Below are positions 9,624-20,659 of a stretch of 64,000 bases of DNA, in pieces. A program made the position numbers and the translations under genes. Under the pieces are notes generated by a model, which saw only the letters and a list, made by a program, of their open reading frames with translations, searched no databases and had not been told where the DNA came from. Every line of letters begins with the position of its first letter. The stretch's first letter is position 1. The stretch is from Caenorhabditis remanei (taxonomy: Eukaryota; Nematoda; Chromadorea; Rhabditida; Rhabditidae): positions 12,877,717 to 12,941,716 of the forward strand of contig NC_071330.1 in assembly GCF_010183535.1 (NCBI RefSeq), read 5' to 3'.

Positions 9624-11040
9624 CTGAAAATATAAGAATAAAATATGCCAACAATCACAGTAAAACCTTATTATCCAGTTCTTGTTGATCAATCAATTTC
9701 CAGTTTTCAATTTCCAAGAATTTCCATTCAAGGGGAACGAGTTTTCAATTTCTGTTTGGTGTGGTTTCAGTCCTTCACTTGGGTCGATGCACCATATGCA
9801 AATTCGAACAATGGATTCCAAAATTAAAATAAAGTTATTAGTTATTCAATTGAATATTGATTCCTACCCTTATCAAATTGGTTCAACACAGCATTTAATA
9901 TTTTAAAAAGTATTCAGAATTCAAAAAAAATAGGACGAATATTGTTTGACAACCATCCAGTAGGCTGTCTTCAAAGCATGACTGATGGAATGTTTGAGAG
10001 CAACGCTCTCGTATGACACATTCTATATTTATTTTCAATTAGAAAATGTGCTGCTTTGTTGTGAAAGGGAAAGGGGGACAGTGGAAAGAAGAATTGTGAC
10101 TCACGCGGTTGAAACAAAGTGTTGTATTATACGTTGTATAGTGTTGTATTTTGTGGTTGTCAGATGGAATGCAGACATCTGGACACACAGATATCATGAG
10201 AAATAAGTTTTTTTGCAAACTGTCAGAGGTGCGCCAAACGCTCAAAACAGAGATGATAAAACGGATCCTGAAAAAACTACACGAGTTGTAACTTGTAAAA
10301 CCAATGAAGTACATTATCGTATATTTAGACATCTGGACAAACAGACAAACAGACAGTTCAAAACTGAAAGTTTTAGAAATTTGAACTGTGATACAGTACC
10401 CCTTCATAATGCAGATAAGGAATATCCAGATAAAACTCTGAGAGAGTCGGGATTAGATGTCTCAAAGGTTAAAAGACGAAATTGATGATAACAAATTATT
10501 GTACCCAAGGTTCTTGACTTTCTGAGCAGAACTACCCGCATAGTCTATTCCAGAGCTGTGCGGAATTTCTTCTTCCTTCTTCCGGACATTTTTTCACTTC
10601 CTTCTTCCTTTTTGAAAACTTTCGTTCCTTCTTCCTTCTTCCCTCTTCCTTTTTAAAAATGTTATTCCTTCTTCCGACTTCCTTTTTTGAAAATTTTACT
10701 TCCGCACAGCTCTGGTCTATTCCTTTTGCGCAATAACCTCTGCTCACTGATTTTAGATACTTCTGTCTCTTCTCTTCTCACTTGAAAACGAACCCTTGAC
10801 ACTTCACTCCCATAAATCAAAAATTGTACATTTTCTCCATTTTCTGAATTCATTAAACCTCCTAAAACCCAATATAAATGGAAATGAGGTGGGTATAAAA
10901 ACACTCGATCTTCTTCCATCTGCCAGTCTCTCTTTTTTGTAATATGCACAAGCTCCGCCTCTATTTTCTTCCATCTGCCAGTCAGTCTCTCAATATTCCC
11001 TTCTTTTTTCGTATATTCTCTACCTAATAACTCCTGAATC
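9624..11040. other. No supported gene; pyrimidine runs and phrase repeats
   Basis: This stretch contains CTTCCTTCTTCC-type purine/pyrimidine tracts (10560-10700), TGTCTG/CAGACA phrases near 10160 and 10325-10350, and an imperfect direct repeat of GACTGGCAGATGGAAGAA (seen on the minus strand near 10925 and 10980). The open frames across it lack codon-like composition. Confidence 0.5.
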
Positions 11041-11835
11041 AAGACTATAGAAGAAGAGACTTGCTGAAACAATGCTGTAGTCATTGGCAATCGGTCGGAC
11101 TACACTAATGAAAACCGTGTTGTTCAGCGAGTCTCTAGAAAATAATCAATTGAATGAGCAAGTTTGTTTGTTTTTTCTTAACTTTCTAGTTTTGTACAAA
11201 TCCGACCATTCGTTATCCATTAGACACTCATTTCAATTTGAAACTCAGTTTATAAACTTATTTCCGATACAGCAGAATTTTTCTTGTCACTGTGTGTGTC
11301 TGTAGTTTTTGCTCAGAGAAATGAGATGGGAACCGAGATGAGAGAGAAAGAGAGTTGAATGATCGAAAATCAAGAATCAGATGATCAAAACTTTTGCCAA
11401 ACTCAAATTTCCTTTTGTTTTTAGTTAATAATTACTGCTGATTCTCTCTGTACATGTAGAATGTATTACTGCAGGTCTTGCAACGAAAGCGCGGTGAGCC
11501 TCGTATGAGTACTCCAATTATCCCCAGTATTTCAACCGCACCGCATCGCTGCCGCGTCGCGGTCTCTATCTTCCCTAGTAGATATCACGAGAGCTATGTA
11601 AATAAGGGTCTCGCAACGAACGCGCATTTCGTGTGTATGTGTTCAACGTAAGAGAAGGAAAGTCCCTTATTATTCATTGTCCCCTTGACTGCCTACCGGA
11701 ATGGCTAGTCGTCCCCCTAGTATTCTGATTTTTTGAGAATTCATTGTATTCCCTTTTTCTAGTATTCTTTTTTCTGTGTAATGAATAGATTGAAACGGTC
11801 TAAACCAAACAAATGGACATGACTCCCTGTCAGCG

Positions 11836-12224
11836 ATGTCACCGATGAAAACAATGAAAAACAATAATACCGAAGATCTACGGAGACTGAATGGTGTTCA
11901 CATTGTTCCTACACTTCTACGATTCAAATCAGATCGATTGCGAGTTATTATGAACGGGGTTTCTATAAACTTGTACAATCCAAAGGAAGCGACGAAGCGA
12001 TTTTTGAAAACCAGTAAGCCAGGAGTAATGCCTGTCGTGAGAGACAACATAGTGAACGCGGTAACAGCAATTCGAGGAGAAATGGGAGATCCATACGTTG
12101 CGAAATACGGTATAGCTTTTCATAAAGTTTCATTATCCACAATCAACTTCTTTCAGGTTTCATAAAAAATATTTCAAGAACAGACTCTGGAAAAGGAAAA
12201 CTCCGATCTTCTCTTCTACAGTGA
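11836..12224 (+). CDS. Two-exon protein of unknown function
   Basis: The exons are 11836-12109 and 12157-12224, joined across a 47-bp intron (TACG|GTATAG ... TTTCAG|GTTTC), the typical small-intron size for these nematodes. The product has 113 residues and is basic, with no signal peptide or membrane segment. I do not recognise it. Visible stretches include RRLNGVHIVPTLLRFKSDRL, INLYNPKEATKRFL and the C-terminal SRTDSGKGKLRSSLLQ. A short upstream ATG frame at 11814 (11 codons) overlaps the chosen start and could dampen translation. The 3' exon runs antisense to the retropepsin-like fragment at 12160-12429, so the two transcripts would be convergent and overlapping. Alternatively the two belong to one decayed retroelement region. 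Confidence 0.5.
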
Positions 12225-12429
12225 CGGCATTCAATTGGATCTCACAGTCTCCAATTTCGACGTATCCTTTGTGAACATTGATACTGAAATCATGGTCTTT
12301 GTTGATTTCATTCACAAAATCCGTTCCAAGAAGAAGTGGTTCTGGGAAATGTCCATCACGAAAAACCGAGAAATGTATAAGATTGAGAACGCTGTTTTGA
12401 AACTTCTCTTGTGTATTTAACTCTTGTAA
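12160..12429 (-). pseudogene. Retropepsin-like fragment (retroelement-derived)
   Basis: The minus-strand frame ends at 12160 and contains FPEPLLLGTDFVNEI, then DFSINVHKGYVEIGDCEIQL. This matches the second half of retrotransposon aspartic proteases, where an (I/L)LGxDFL turn is followed by a strand and GD. The N-terminal half with the catalytic D-T/S-G is not visible in the adjoining 300 bases. A non-contiguous frame at 12550-12732 (YGNHWYVVHVYNNDY) may be another piece of the same unit. It is most likely a remnant of a retroelement or of a domesticated relative, and is not expected to be an active protease. Confidence 0.45.
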
Positions 12430-12804
12430 AACTCGTTTATTGAAAAAAATTATCATCGCCATCACCATTTGGTTTCACAGTACATGTTGTGTTTAGTCCC
12501 AATTTTCTAGTCAGGATCTGATGAGCAAAGGGTGTAAACAGAGAGTAATTTAGACGACTTCTGACTCCGAGACTTGCAGAACAGTACGGTAGTCATTGTT
12601 GTATACATGTACGACATACCAATGATTACCGTAAACCGTTCCGCGAGTCTCAGGAAAAAGTGATCTTTCATAGACAAATAGAAGAATATTGGAGGAGAGA
12701 ATGGAAGCGCTGTGTTGACTGAATGCTTCCACATGGAAATGAATGTTGAAACGGGCGATGCTTTATAAGGAAACCATCCAAATCAAATTATAGACATTTA
12801 GCAC

Positions 12805-12818
12805 GGGGGGGGGGGGGG
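12805..12818. repeat. Poly-G tract (14 nt)
   Basis: An uninterrupted run of G on the plus strand, a potential G-quadruplex and replication-slippage site. Confidence 0.95.
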
Positions 12819-13208
12819 CTTGGGAACGAGTCGACAATAAAAATGGAAGAGAAATCGAAAGACCATATAAATGATACAGCACCCCTGTAATACGGCACAT
12901 TAGGAAAACACGATTTGAGGAAATTTTTCGTCGTTTTTTGGGGATATAAATAGAAAAAAACAGGAAAGGTTGTTGAAAAAGGCGAGGAAACGAGGAATCG
13001 AAAAGAAATATTGTCCGAGGGCTACACGGCCATAAACTGGAAAAAATCTTCCACGAAGTCTCTGGGAATAGGAATTGTAGCGTTTCGAACGATTTTTAGA
13101 ATATGCCTCAATAATGAATGAAAGTTATGGATTTTCAGAAGTATCGGAATCGGCGATTTAAAAAAAAGACTTCAGTCCATCTTTAACGGATTTTGCGATA
13201 TCAGGCCA

Positions 13209-13582
13209 TACAGTACCTCTCAAAAAGTTATCAACTTTAGCTGTTTTCAGTGGAAAATGACCAACTTTGACAGTGTCCAGTGTCACCTGATTGTCCGATA
13301 AATTTTGAAAGTTACAGGCATTCAAACTCATATCTTCCTGATATCGACTAATTTCAGGGCATATTAGCGAAATTTTGGAGTTTTTCACTTTGACAACCTA
13401 TAACTTTCAAGATAGTGTCTCTACAAAAAAATGACCAACTACAAAAATGATGTGCCATTTTTGCTCAACCATAGAAACTTGAGTTTATCGGGCAATCGGG
13501 TAACACCGAAATACACTTTTAAACTTAGTAATTTTCTACTGAAAACTGCCAAAGTTGAAAACCTTTCTGAGCAGTACTGTAT
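13209..13582. mobile_element. Long TIR MITE (family Q), copy 2
   Basis: CAGTACCTCTCAAAAAGTTA at the left is mirrored by AACCTTTCTGAGCAGTACTG at the right. The interior shares the CAACTTTAGCTGTTTTCAGT and CACTGAAA/ACTGCCAAAGTTG phrases of the family. Confidence 0.75.
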
Positions 13583-13773
13583 ATGTACATATTTGTCTGA
13601 AATTAATTTTGAAAAAAAATAGTGAGCCGTGATTTCTACTGAAAGAGACCACCGAAGAATCGAGAAACCATGAAATGACACCAAACATGACGTGTGAAGA
13701 TCCAGTTCTTACTGGACCAGAGTACAAAACTATAAAAGTGTTTTCCCTTCTCCACCCTGTGACCCAATAATAA

Positions 13774-13783
13774 ATATATATAG
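13774..13783 (+). promoter_or_regulatory. TATA box of the secreted peptide gene
   Basis: AATATATATAGCC lies about 45 bases before the ATG at 13822, suited to a short leader. Confidence 0.6.
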
Positions 13784-13821
13784 CCTATGTCTATTTCTGC
13801 AATAACATTCTGAATATCACA

Positions 13822-14028
13822 ATGAACATCTTTTCCCAACTCTTTCTTCTTCTAATCCTTCTTCTCATCAACCACTCTGTCTGTCAATGGTATGGAGGTG
13901 GTTTGGACAACTACCCAATGTTTTTCGGTCACCAAACTGGCAATTCCTATGGTAACAGTTATTTGGGAAATGGACTCGGAGGTGTCTATCTGTTCTGTAA
14001 TGGGATTGGATGTCCTGGAAGGGGATGA
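13822..14028 (+). CDS. Small secreted Gly/Asn/Tyr-rich peptide
   Basis: Intronless, 68 residues. Residues 1-21 are a strong signal peptide with a poly-Leu/Ile core (FLLLILLL) ending near SVCQ. The remaining 47 residues are rich in Gly, Asn and Tyr (WYGGGLDNYPMFF, GNSYGNSYLGNGLGG) and finish with a two-cysteine tail, FCNGIGCPGRG. A TATA box about 45 bases upstream and AATAAA 44 bases after the stop make a compact, complete gene. Composition resembles the Gly/Tyr-rich secreted peptides that nematode epidermis or gut releases, some of them antimicrobial, but I cannot assign it to a named family. The C-terminal Cys pair may form a disulphide loop of six residues. Confidence 0.75.
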   Translation: MNIFSQLFLLLILLLINHSVCQWYGGGLDNYPMFFGHQTGNSYGNSYLGNGLGGVYLFCNGIGCPGRG

Positions 14029-14071
14029 GACTATTTTATGAATATTCTGTAATTGTTATGTGTAAATTGCA

Positions 14072-14077
14072 AATAAA
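14072..14077 (+). terminator. Poly(A) signal of the secreted peptide gene
   Basis: AATAAA (within GCAAATAAACTATG) lies 44 bases past the TGA. Confidence 0.7.
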
Positions 14078-14234
14078 CTATGTTTTTTGTATTGTTAATT
14101 ACAAACACGTGCCCCTAGAAAAATATTTTCAGGAAAAATGACAAAAAATGGGTGTAATACTGATGAAAATGGAAATTTGAAAAAGATTAATGACTATTCA
14201 GACGATGCTACACCTGACCAGAACTACCCGAAAA

Positions 14235-14667
14235 CAGGGCTGGGCAAATTATTTGAATTCTTGTTTTGAATCAAGGCTGTCAGAAATCGCGGTCGGCCCT
14301 GAAGGGCCGCGGCTTTTTCCTGAAAATTTCAAACAGCCGTGGCTTTCTAGAGTTTTAACTGAAAACATGGCTTGATATACTTTTGACTTTTTGGTGCCAA
14401 TTTTACAACCAGGGTTCGACCCCCACTGGTGCCAAAACTTTTTGTGCCGACCGCGACTATTTGAAATTTTCAAGAAAAAGCCGCGGCCGGCCGTGCGACA
14501 GCCTTGTTTTGAATGTTTGATATCTTTGGTGAAAGTTGACCAAACTGTTTAAAACTTTCTCGGATATTTTTAATTACCAGTTCTTACATTAAGTGACTCA
14601 ATTCAAGGAACAAGACTGTGCGGTCACGGTGAACTGAAAACGTGGTCAAATAATTTGCTCAGCCCTG
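14235..14667. mobile_element. hAT-type MITE (outer element of a nested pair)
   Basis: The terminal inverted repeats are CAGGGCTGGGCAAATTATTTG at the left and its near complement CAAATAATTTGCTCAGCCCTG at the right. CAGGGCTGGGCAA is a typical hAT terminus. The flanks CCCGAAAA and TCCGAAAT match at 6 of 8 positions, as an aged 8-bp target-site duplication would. A second element at 14272-14506 has inserted inside it. Confidence 0.8.
14272..14506. mobile_element. hAT-type MITE (inner element) with B-box-like core
   Basis: The ends are CAAGGCTGTC and GACAGCCTTG. An exact 8-bp target-site duplication, TTTTGAAT, lies at 14264-14271 and 14507-14514. GC-rich subterminal repeats contain GCCGCGGCT. The centre carries CCAGGGTTCGACCCCCACTGG, which resembles a tRNA T-arm/B box. 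A related copy is at 23749-23929. Confidence 0.85.
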
Positions 14668-14699
14668 TCCGAAATAGAAGCGCCCGAAACCTTCCATTG

Positions 14700-15440
14700 T
14701 TTACATGAAATAAATATTTCAGGTCAATTTCAGACAATTCCCATCATTATCATTCTTTTTCTTGCTCATTTGAGTATACTGATAAAGTAGAGTTCACGGG
14801 TTTATTCCCTTGATATTTATTTATGAGGAGGAGAATTTCCAATGAAAAGGAACTGAAAAAGTGCAGCATTTTGAGGTCTCATGTCTTCAGATTGATTTCA
14901 GGACATAGCCTCAAGAGAATTTCCTATTTTTCCGGGTTTCCTGAATTGATTTTCATTAAGAAATGACGATTTTGGAATAGTTTTGATTTCAATTTTTGAT
15001 TTTCACCAAAGCTGCCCGTGTCTTATCAATTTCTTCTTCCACTCTCCCCTCTTTCCCAAATTTACGACCTCTTCCTCTCTCTCTCTCCCAACACAATCCA
15101 ACCAACCAAACAACCAACAATGTCATGTTCCTTCATTCTTATCTTCACCTAATAAAAGTAGACAAATTAATGGTCTTATTTATCTCCTCCCCTTCTCTTC
15201 TAACTGAAAAACAAGAAAACATCTGAAATTTTCAGAAAAAGAGAGGGACCCAGAGGAAGAGATTCAGAGAAGCGGAAGAAACTGATGACGGAGGAGAAGG
15301 AGGGAAGGAAATCGAGAAGAAGAAGAGAAAAGGAGTCGTCAAATTTCAAGGGGAGATGAAGCCTATCATTACATAATTTCGTGTGTCTCCCCGTTGCATT
15401 TTTTTTCGCTTTTGGACAACATTTTCGAAAAGTTTTTGAG
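14700..15440. other. Intergenic, CT-rich and AT-rich; no gene seen
   Basis: CTCTTCCTCTCTCTCTCTCC tracts occur around 15055-15090 and a purine-rich GAGGAGAAGGAGGGAAGG tract around 15290-15330. No exon with consistent splice signals was found. Confidence 0.4.
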
Positions 15441-15444
15441 ATTG

Positions 15445-16110
15445 ATTTCCGTGTGTCTGTGCATCCAGATGTCTACTCCTAATCAGCCTGTTCAAATGTC
15501 TGTCTGTCCACTTGAGTGTCCGGATATCCAGTCATCCTTTCTGTCTGTGTGTCTGTTTGTCCGGATGTCCCATATTTCCAATTCCTGAAATTTAGATTTC
15601 GCTCCTATTTCTCCATAGAGCTATGTCAATTTGACGAATTTGTTCTCTGTCTGTGTGTCCGGATGTCCAGATGTCCCTTATTTGTTCTTCAAATTATCTT
15701 ATTCAGTATTTTCTGAAATTCAAATTTGGGAATTCCGGGTTCTCTGCTCATATTTGTCCCTAAATGTATCCAACGTTGACGACTATGTCATATCTGTCTG
15801 TGTGTCCGGATGTCCGGATGTCCATAGCACTTTTATAAATGTAATTATGTTTGTTGATTGTTCCCATTCCACATTTTCGCTTGTCTGTCTGTCAGTCTCT
15901 TTGTCGTGATGTCCTAATTTTGTGTTCCTGAGGTACACCATGCTTGTCTGTCTGTATATACGGGTGTCCGAATATACTATTTGTTTGTCTGTCTGTCCGG
16001 ATGTCCAAATTTAGAACTCGCTGAAATTTCGTTGAATTCCTTCTTACTTTGACGGTAATGTGTTCAGAGTCTAGTCGGTCAGTGTGTATGCGTGTCCAGA
16101 TGTCCGAATT
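15445..16110. repeat. CTGTCTGTGTGTCCGGATGTCC phrase array
   Basis: At least nine irregularly spaced copies of CTGTCTGTnTGTCCGGATGTCC-like phrases occur, separated by 40-120 bases of unique-looking DNA. Frames across it (the Cys/Val/Ser-rich SVCVSGCPDVP type) are repeat artefacts. The same phrase recurs near 23400-23500, 42840, 49480-49560, 58965-59290 and 60470-63070. Confidence 0.8.
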
Positions 16111-16139
16111 TCAGTTTTCTCTTTAAAATTCACACATTC

Positions 16140-17139
16140 CTCTTATGTCCATAACAAATGAACATCCATTACTCATAATCATTAATTTTTCTTCTTCTTT
16201 TCTTTTTCTATTTTCATATTTCTTCACTAAAGACGTCAGAAGAGCAGACACCTCTAAAACATACTAATACATATACATATATAACATTTTGTTTTCTCTT
16301 CCCTTCTTACCCTTTAATGAAGCCAATCAACTGTTTTCAAATGAATCTCACTTATATACATTTTTTGAGATTTCTCACGTCTTCATTATTTTCAGAAAAG
16401 GAGGTTTTTGATCGTTTAGAGAAGAAGATAATGCTAATGAGAAGAGAATAGTGCAACATGTATATTTCATGGAAATTTTAGAAAAGTTTTCATAGTTTAG
16501 AGCAAAAATGGGTCTCAGAAAAAAATAACAATTTGGAATTTTCTGAAAATTTGCATACGAAAACTCGGAATTGTGCTTTTTTGAAAATTAACAGGAGTTG
16601 GCATGAAAGCTGCTTTAAAAAGCTTGAATAATACACGGTCTATCCAAAAATGAACTGCGAGAAAATCTGCTCATAAGAAACAAACATTTTGAGAAAACTA
16701 CAGCTCTGCAACTTGATTTCTTTGATTTTTTCAGGAATGATGAACGATAAAATTAGAATTTAACTTTTTATTTTTATTTTCTCGGAAACTAATGAACCAA
16801 TTTAAAATCCGTCCATTAGAAATGTTAAAAAAAAAACTTCTGTAGCATGTTATGAGCTATCTTATAATAATTTTGAGAAATGAAACAAGGCGATAGATAT
16901 TTACAAAATGAAAATTGCCATTTCGAAATGAAATAATATCTGAAACCTGGATTTCTTTACATTGAATAAGTGGATAACGCACTCTAAATAATTCTTGAAC
17001 TAAAATTTCCTCATTCGAGCTTTTATCTTTAAAAAAATTGAAGAAATAAAGTTTCCTCAACATTTTCGTTTTGTGCGAGTAGATCAAAAATTTCCGTGCA
17101 TTGTTCTTTTGTCTGTCTCTAATCCAAAGACTAACCACC
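16140..17139. other. AT-rich intergenic DNA, no gene seen
   Basis: I see no exon or strong repeat. A minus-strand open frame of 93 codons at 16857-17138 has a Phe/Ile/Asn/Lys-rich composition expected of AT-rich noncoding DNA. Confidence 0.4.
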
Positions 17140-17592
17140 TACAGTACCGGACAAAAAGGTATCAACTTTGGCTGTTTTCAGTGGAAAATAACCAACTTTG
17201 ACAGTGTATTTCGGTGTCACCTGATTGTCCGATAAACTCAATTTTGTACGGGCTGAACAGAGCAAAAATAGCTCATCATTTTTGTAGTTGACCATTTTTT
17301 TGTAGGGACACTACCAGGAAAGTTATAGGTTGTCAAAGTAAAAAACTCCAAAATTTCTCTAATTTGCATTGAAATTAGTCGATTTCAGGGAGTAATGGGT
17401 TACTTTACTTGTAACTTTCATGGTAGTGTCCCTACAAAAAAGTGGTCAACTACAAAAATGATGTGCTATTTTTGCTCTATCCAACCCATACAAAATTGAG
17501 TTTGTCGGACAATCAGATGACACCGAAATACACTGTCAAAGTTGGTCATTTTCCACTGAAAGCAGCCTGATACCTTATTGTCCGGAACCGTA
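17140..17592. mobile_element. Long TIR MITE (family Q), copy 3
   Basis: TACAGTACCGGACAAAAAGG at the left is mirrored by TTATTGTCCGGAACCGTA at the right. Inside, CCAACTTTGACAGTGTATTTC, CGGTGTCACCTGATTGTCCG and their complements form arms of about 200 bp. Confidence 0.85.
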
Positions 17593-17988
17593 TATCTGCG
17601 CTTTTATGTTCCCTACGTTTCCTTCACAAACATATTCCCTCATGGCTTCCCCCTTCTAATCTCTCATATTATCACTAATCAGCTCTCCTTTTTGCTGCCT
17701 AAAAATACCTCTCTCTCTTCACTCATCCGGCTTAAATCTCTCCTCTCCTCTTTAATTCTATAATTCCCCTCCTAAAAAAGAGAGAAACCCAACAAGTTCA
17801 GTGTCCATTTCCAAAGAGATTTTGTATGTTTTTGAGAAACACACTGATGTGTGTTCTAAGGAATTCTTCTTGTTTTCTTTTTTCTATCCATCAAATGTAA
17901 AATTGCCTCTCCTGGAGCAATTATATCTTCATAACGAAAAGAAGTAAGAAAAAAACAAGAAAATTGAGTCATAGGAAGGGAGACTTGA

Positions 17989-18005
17989 CCCCCCCCCCCC
18001 CCCCC
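17989..18005. repeat. Poly-C tract (17 nt)
   Basis: An uninterrupted C run, followed by AT-rich DNA. Confidence 0.95.
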
Positions 18006-19004
18006 GTTTTTCATCTGTCAGAATTTTTCCATTTTTTGAGTTTTTTTTTCAAGCCTTTTTCTTTAATTTCTGTTGTATTTCGCGCTGTTCATAAAAGTTG
18101 CAAATTTTGTAGTTTTTAGCATACATTCCCTGCATAATTCTCTTCAAACTCAACGCTATGGGCTGAAAAATATACCAAAACGAAGATCTCAGCGAGTTCT
18201 ATGTCTGTGACCTACTACTAACGTGTCGGGGTCCGGGAAAAGTGTCAAAAAACGAGAAAATGTTGCTTCATTTGATTCTAAGATTGTGATCGTCTTCGGA
18301 GAGGATACTGTTCTTATATTTATTCTCAGATCTTAAAAAATACCGCTTCATAATTCACTACTGAGATTTTCTGAAGTATGAATTATTAACACTTTTTATG
18401 TGGATATCAAAGATTCGTTCAAACTTTGGTCGCCTATTTACTACGTAATTCTGGTGCTGCCCCGAAACAGAACAATCCGAATTAGAACCGTTCGTATCAG
18501 AACTGGTACGAGCCAGAGCTGACTAAAATATGATGGAATGTTAAGTTATAGCCATTATACCAAGAATTGACGGTTCTGAATGGGGGCAGCACTGTAAATC
18601 GTCCCTAGATTCCGAGGGACACGGTTTCTTTTGATATACTTGTCAATCGGACCACGGGCCGGGCTAGAATGGCGTTTTGACTATTTTCGCGTTTTTCGCT
18701 TTATCGCTAAATGAAGCATATTAACGCTTTGGCATCCATCCGGTAGTAGGTCAAAAATATAGAACTTACTGAGACCTACATTTTGGTATACTTTTCAGCT
18801 CTGAGTTTTAAGCGAGTTAAGCCAGATTTGCATGTATTCTATTTTTTTTCCTAATCCTCTTGAAATCCGTGTCCTTTCTTTAAAATCCTATTTGTCTACC
18901 CAGGACCTTTATCCCCCTAATGTTCCTCTATACATAAATACACTTTATATAAAAAGAACTCTCAAAAAAAACGACTGCTTCTTCTCCTCCTCCTCCATAC
19001 AAAT

Positions 19005-19035
<31 letters not shown>

Positions 19036-20490
19036 ATAAGCCAGTGTCTAAACATATTTCCCCCTCCCGTCCCGTTCCCCCATCTATGAACATTCTCTTC
19101 TTATTTTCGTCCCTTTTCGAATAAAAAGAGTGATGAATGACTAGTGGTCCCCTTCCTTTCTAAACTTGGACATGTTTGTTCCCTTGGCTTTAAATATGCG
19201 CGTGTGTGCTCCATGTGCTCTGTCTTTTCCCCTGATTTCATCTTTGGAATGAGAGAACGGGATTGTGCACAGGAGTAGGAGAATAGGAAGATGGGTTGCT
19301 TTGTTTTTTCAGACTTTTTTGCAGCACATGTTTTCGGTTCTAAAAGAGATTTCGAGATTTCGGTGAGCTGAAAATTAGAATTCTATGTGATCAATGTGTT
19401 TTGGTGGAGTCTTGTCGCCTAGCTGAGGGATTCTAGCCCATAGTTTTTCTTTTAACTTTTATACCATAGTCTTTCAATTATGAAAATATGCATTATCATA
19501 GTTTTTAACATTTTTTGTCGGTCTGATTTCAACCTATGTAATCCACAAAAATTTTCAGGGCAAGACTCATTTCTATCGAGATTTTGAAAATGATGCAAAC
19601 CTAGTCATCATTATACTCATTCGAAGCGTCCTGGCGAGCTGATTCCAGAAATTTGATAATTTTCTGTATTCGACAAAAACCTACCAAGTTATATCACATT
19701 TTGTGAATTTCAGATTTTCGTAAAGTTTCGAAATTCTGCAACTTTCTTCATTTTCGACATTTTATCCCGATTTTTGACTCAAATGAAGAACTATTCTCAT
19801 TGTATATAAGAGAAAATGTAAATATGCAAAGTTTCAGCCAATTCACAACCCTGATGGTTCCTTTGTGAATCTGAGCTGAAATCACAGCCTTCATCTAGCC
19901 GAAAAAGAAAACTGAAAATCAGAGAAAAACTGAAAAATGAGTCAACATTTGAAAGCGTGTCACGGTGTCAGATATAGTCTCACATTAACAAACTCAGAGT
20001 ATTTTGTAGAAAAAGTCTCTGGCTACATTTTTGTAGTTGACCACTTTTTTATACGAGACCTCTAAAATGCAGCACTGACGGCACACAAGGTGCTTATCCA
20101 CCACTACGTCCTTCCGCAATTTTTTTTAAAATTTTGGTCTTTGTTACTAAAATTTAGCTATAAATGTGTGCGCGTAATTCTATTTACTTATTTTCCGAAC
20201 CAAAATATTTAAAGCAGAATAGAATTTCTAGATGACGTAATTATGTATTTAAGAACAATGAGAATTCGAAAAACACTCATGAGTGGGGAAAAAGAGAAAT
20301 AGGGATTCAGGACAGCAACAAAAAAGAATGAGTAATCAAAATCTAATTTTGTATTTTTGTCTGGAAAAGAAAACGAAACTTGAGATTTTCTAACATTTGG
20401 TGGCCTAGGAGCTCATTTTACTGAAAAAATTAAAGTCACTGTAACTTTGTCAGATATACTCAAAATTCGACGTGAAAATAATTTTCAAAT
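18006..20490. other. Intergenic, no gene seen
   Basis: It contains a (CT)n microsatellite at 19011-19034 and two copies of an inverted phrase: AGATCTCAGCGAGTTCTAT near 18184 and AGAACTTACTGAGACCTAC near 18760. Around them lie mirrored GACCTACTAC / GTAGTAGGTC and TATACCAAAA / TTTTGGTATA, so 18120-18800 is probably an inverted-repeat element of about 680 bp. Partial family P and Q ends occur at 19605-19635 and 20025-20055. Confidence 0.5.
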
Positions 20491-20500
20491 TCAGTTCATT

Positions 20501-20659
20501 GAGAGCTTTCAGAAAAGTATAATCATGGCGATGTTTGCTTCCAGATGGTTCCCATCACGAAATCTACAGTAACCCAGTTTATAGGCGCATACCGTAGTTT
20601 CGTGGTGGGACCCAAGTTGCACCGAATATGGGCATGATTATACTTTTCTGAAAGCTCTC
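20501..20659. mobile_element. Palindromic MITE (family P), copy 9
   Basis: GAGAGCTTTCAGAAAAGTAT and its mirror at the right enclose the ATCACGAAATCTACAGTAACCC / ATACCGTAGTTTCGTGGTGG core. Confidence 0.85.

Noticed and set aside
9771..9837. Plus-strand piece after GGTTTCAG reading SFTWVDAPYANSNNGFQN, then TAA and AATAAA
   Set aside because: It resembles a terminal exon, but no upstream plus-strand exon of any kind was found in the preceding kilobases.
10662..11090. 142-codon minus-strand frame
   Set aside because: It crosses the CTTCC tracts and an internal direct repeat. Composition is Glu/Lys/Arg-rich, and no splice sites or homologous motif are seen.
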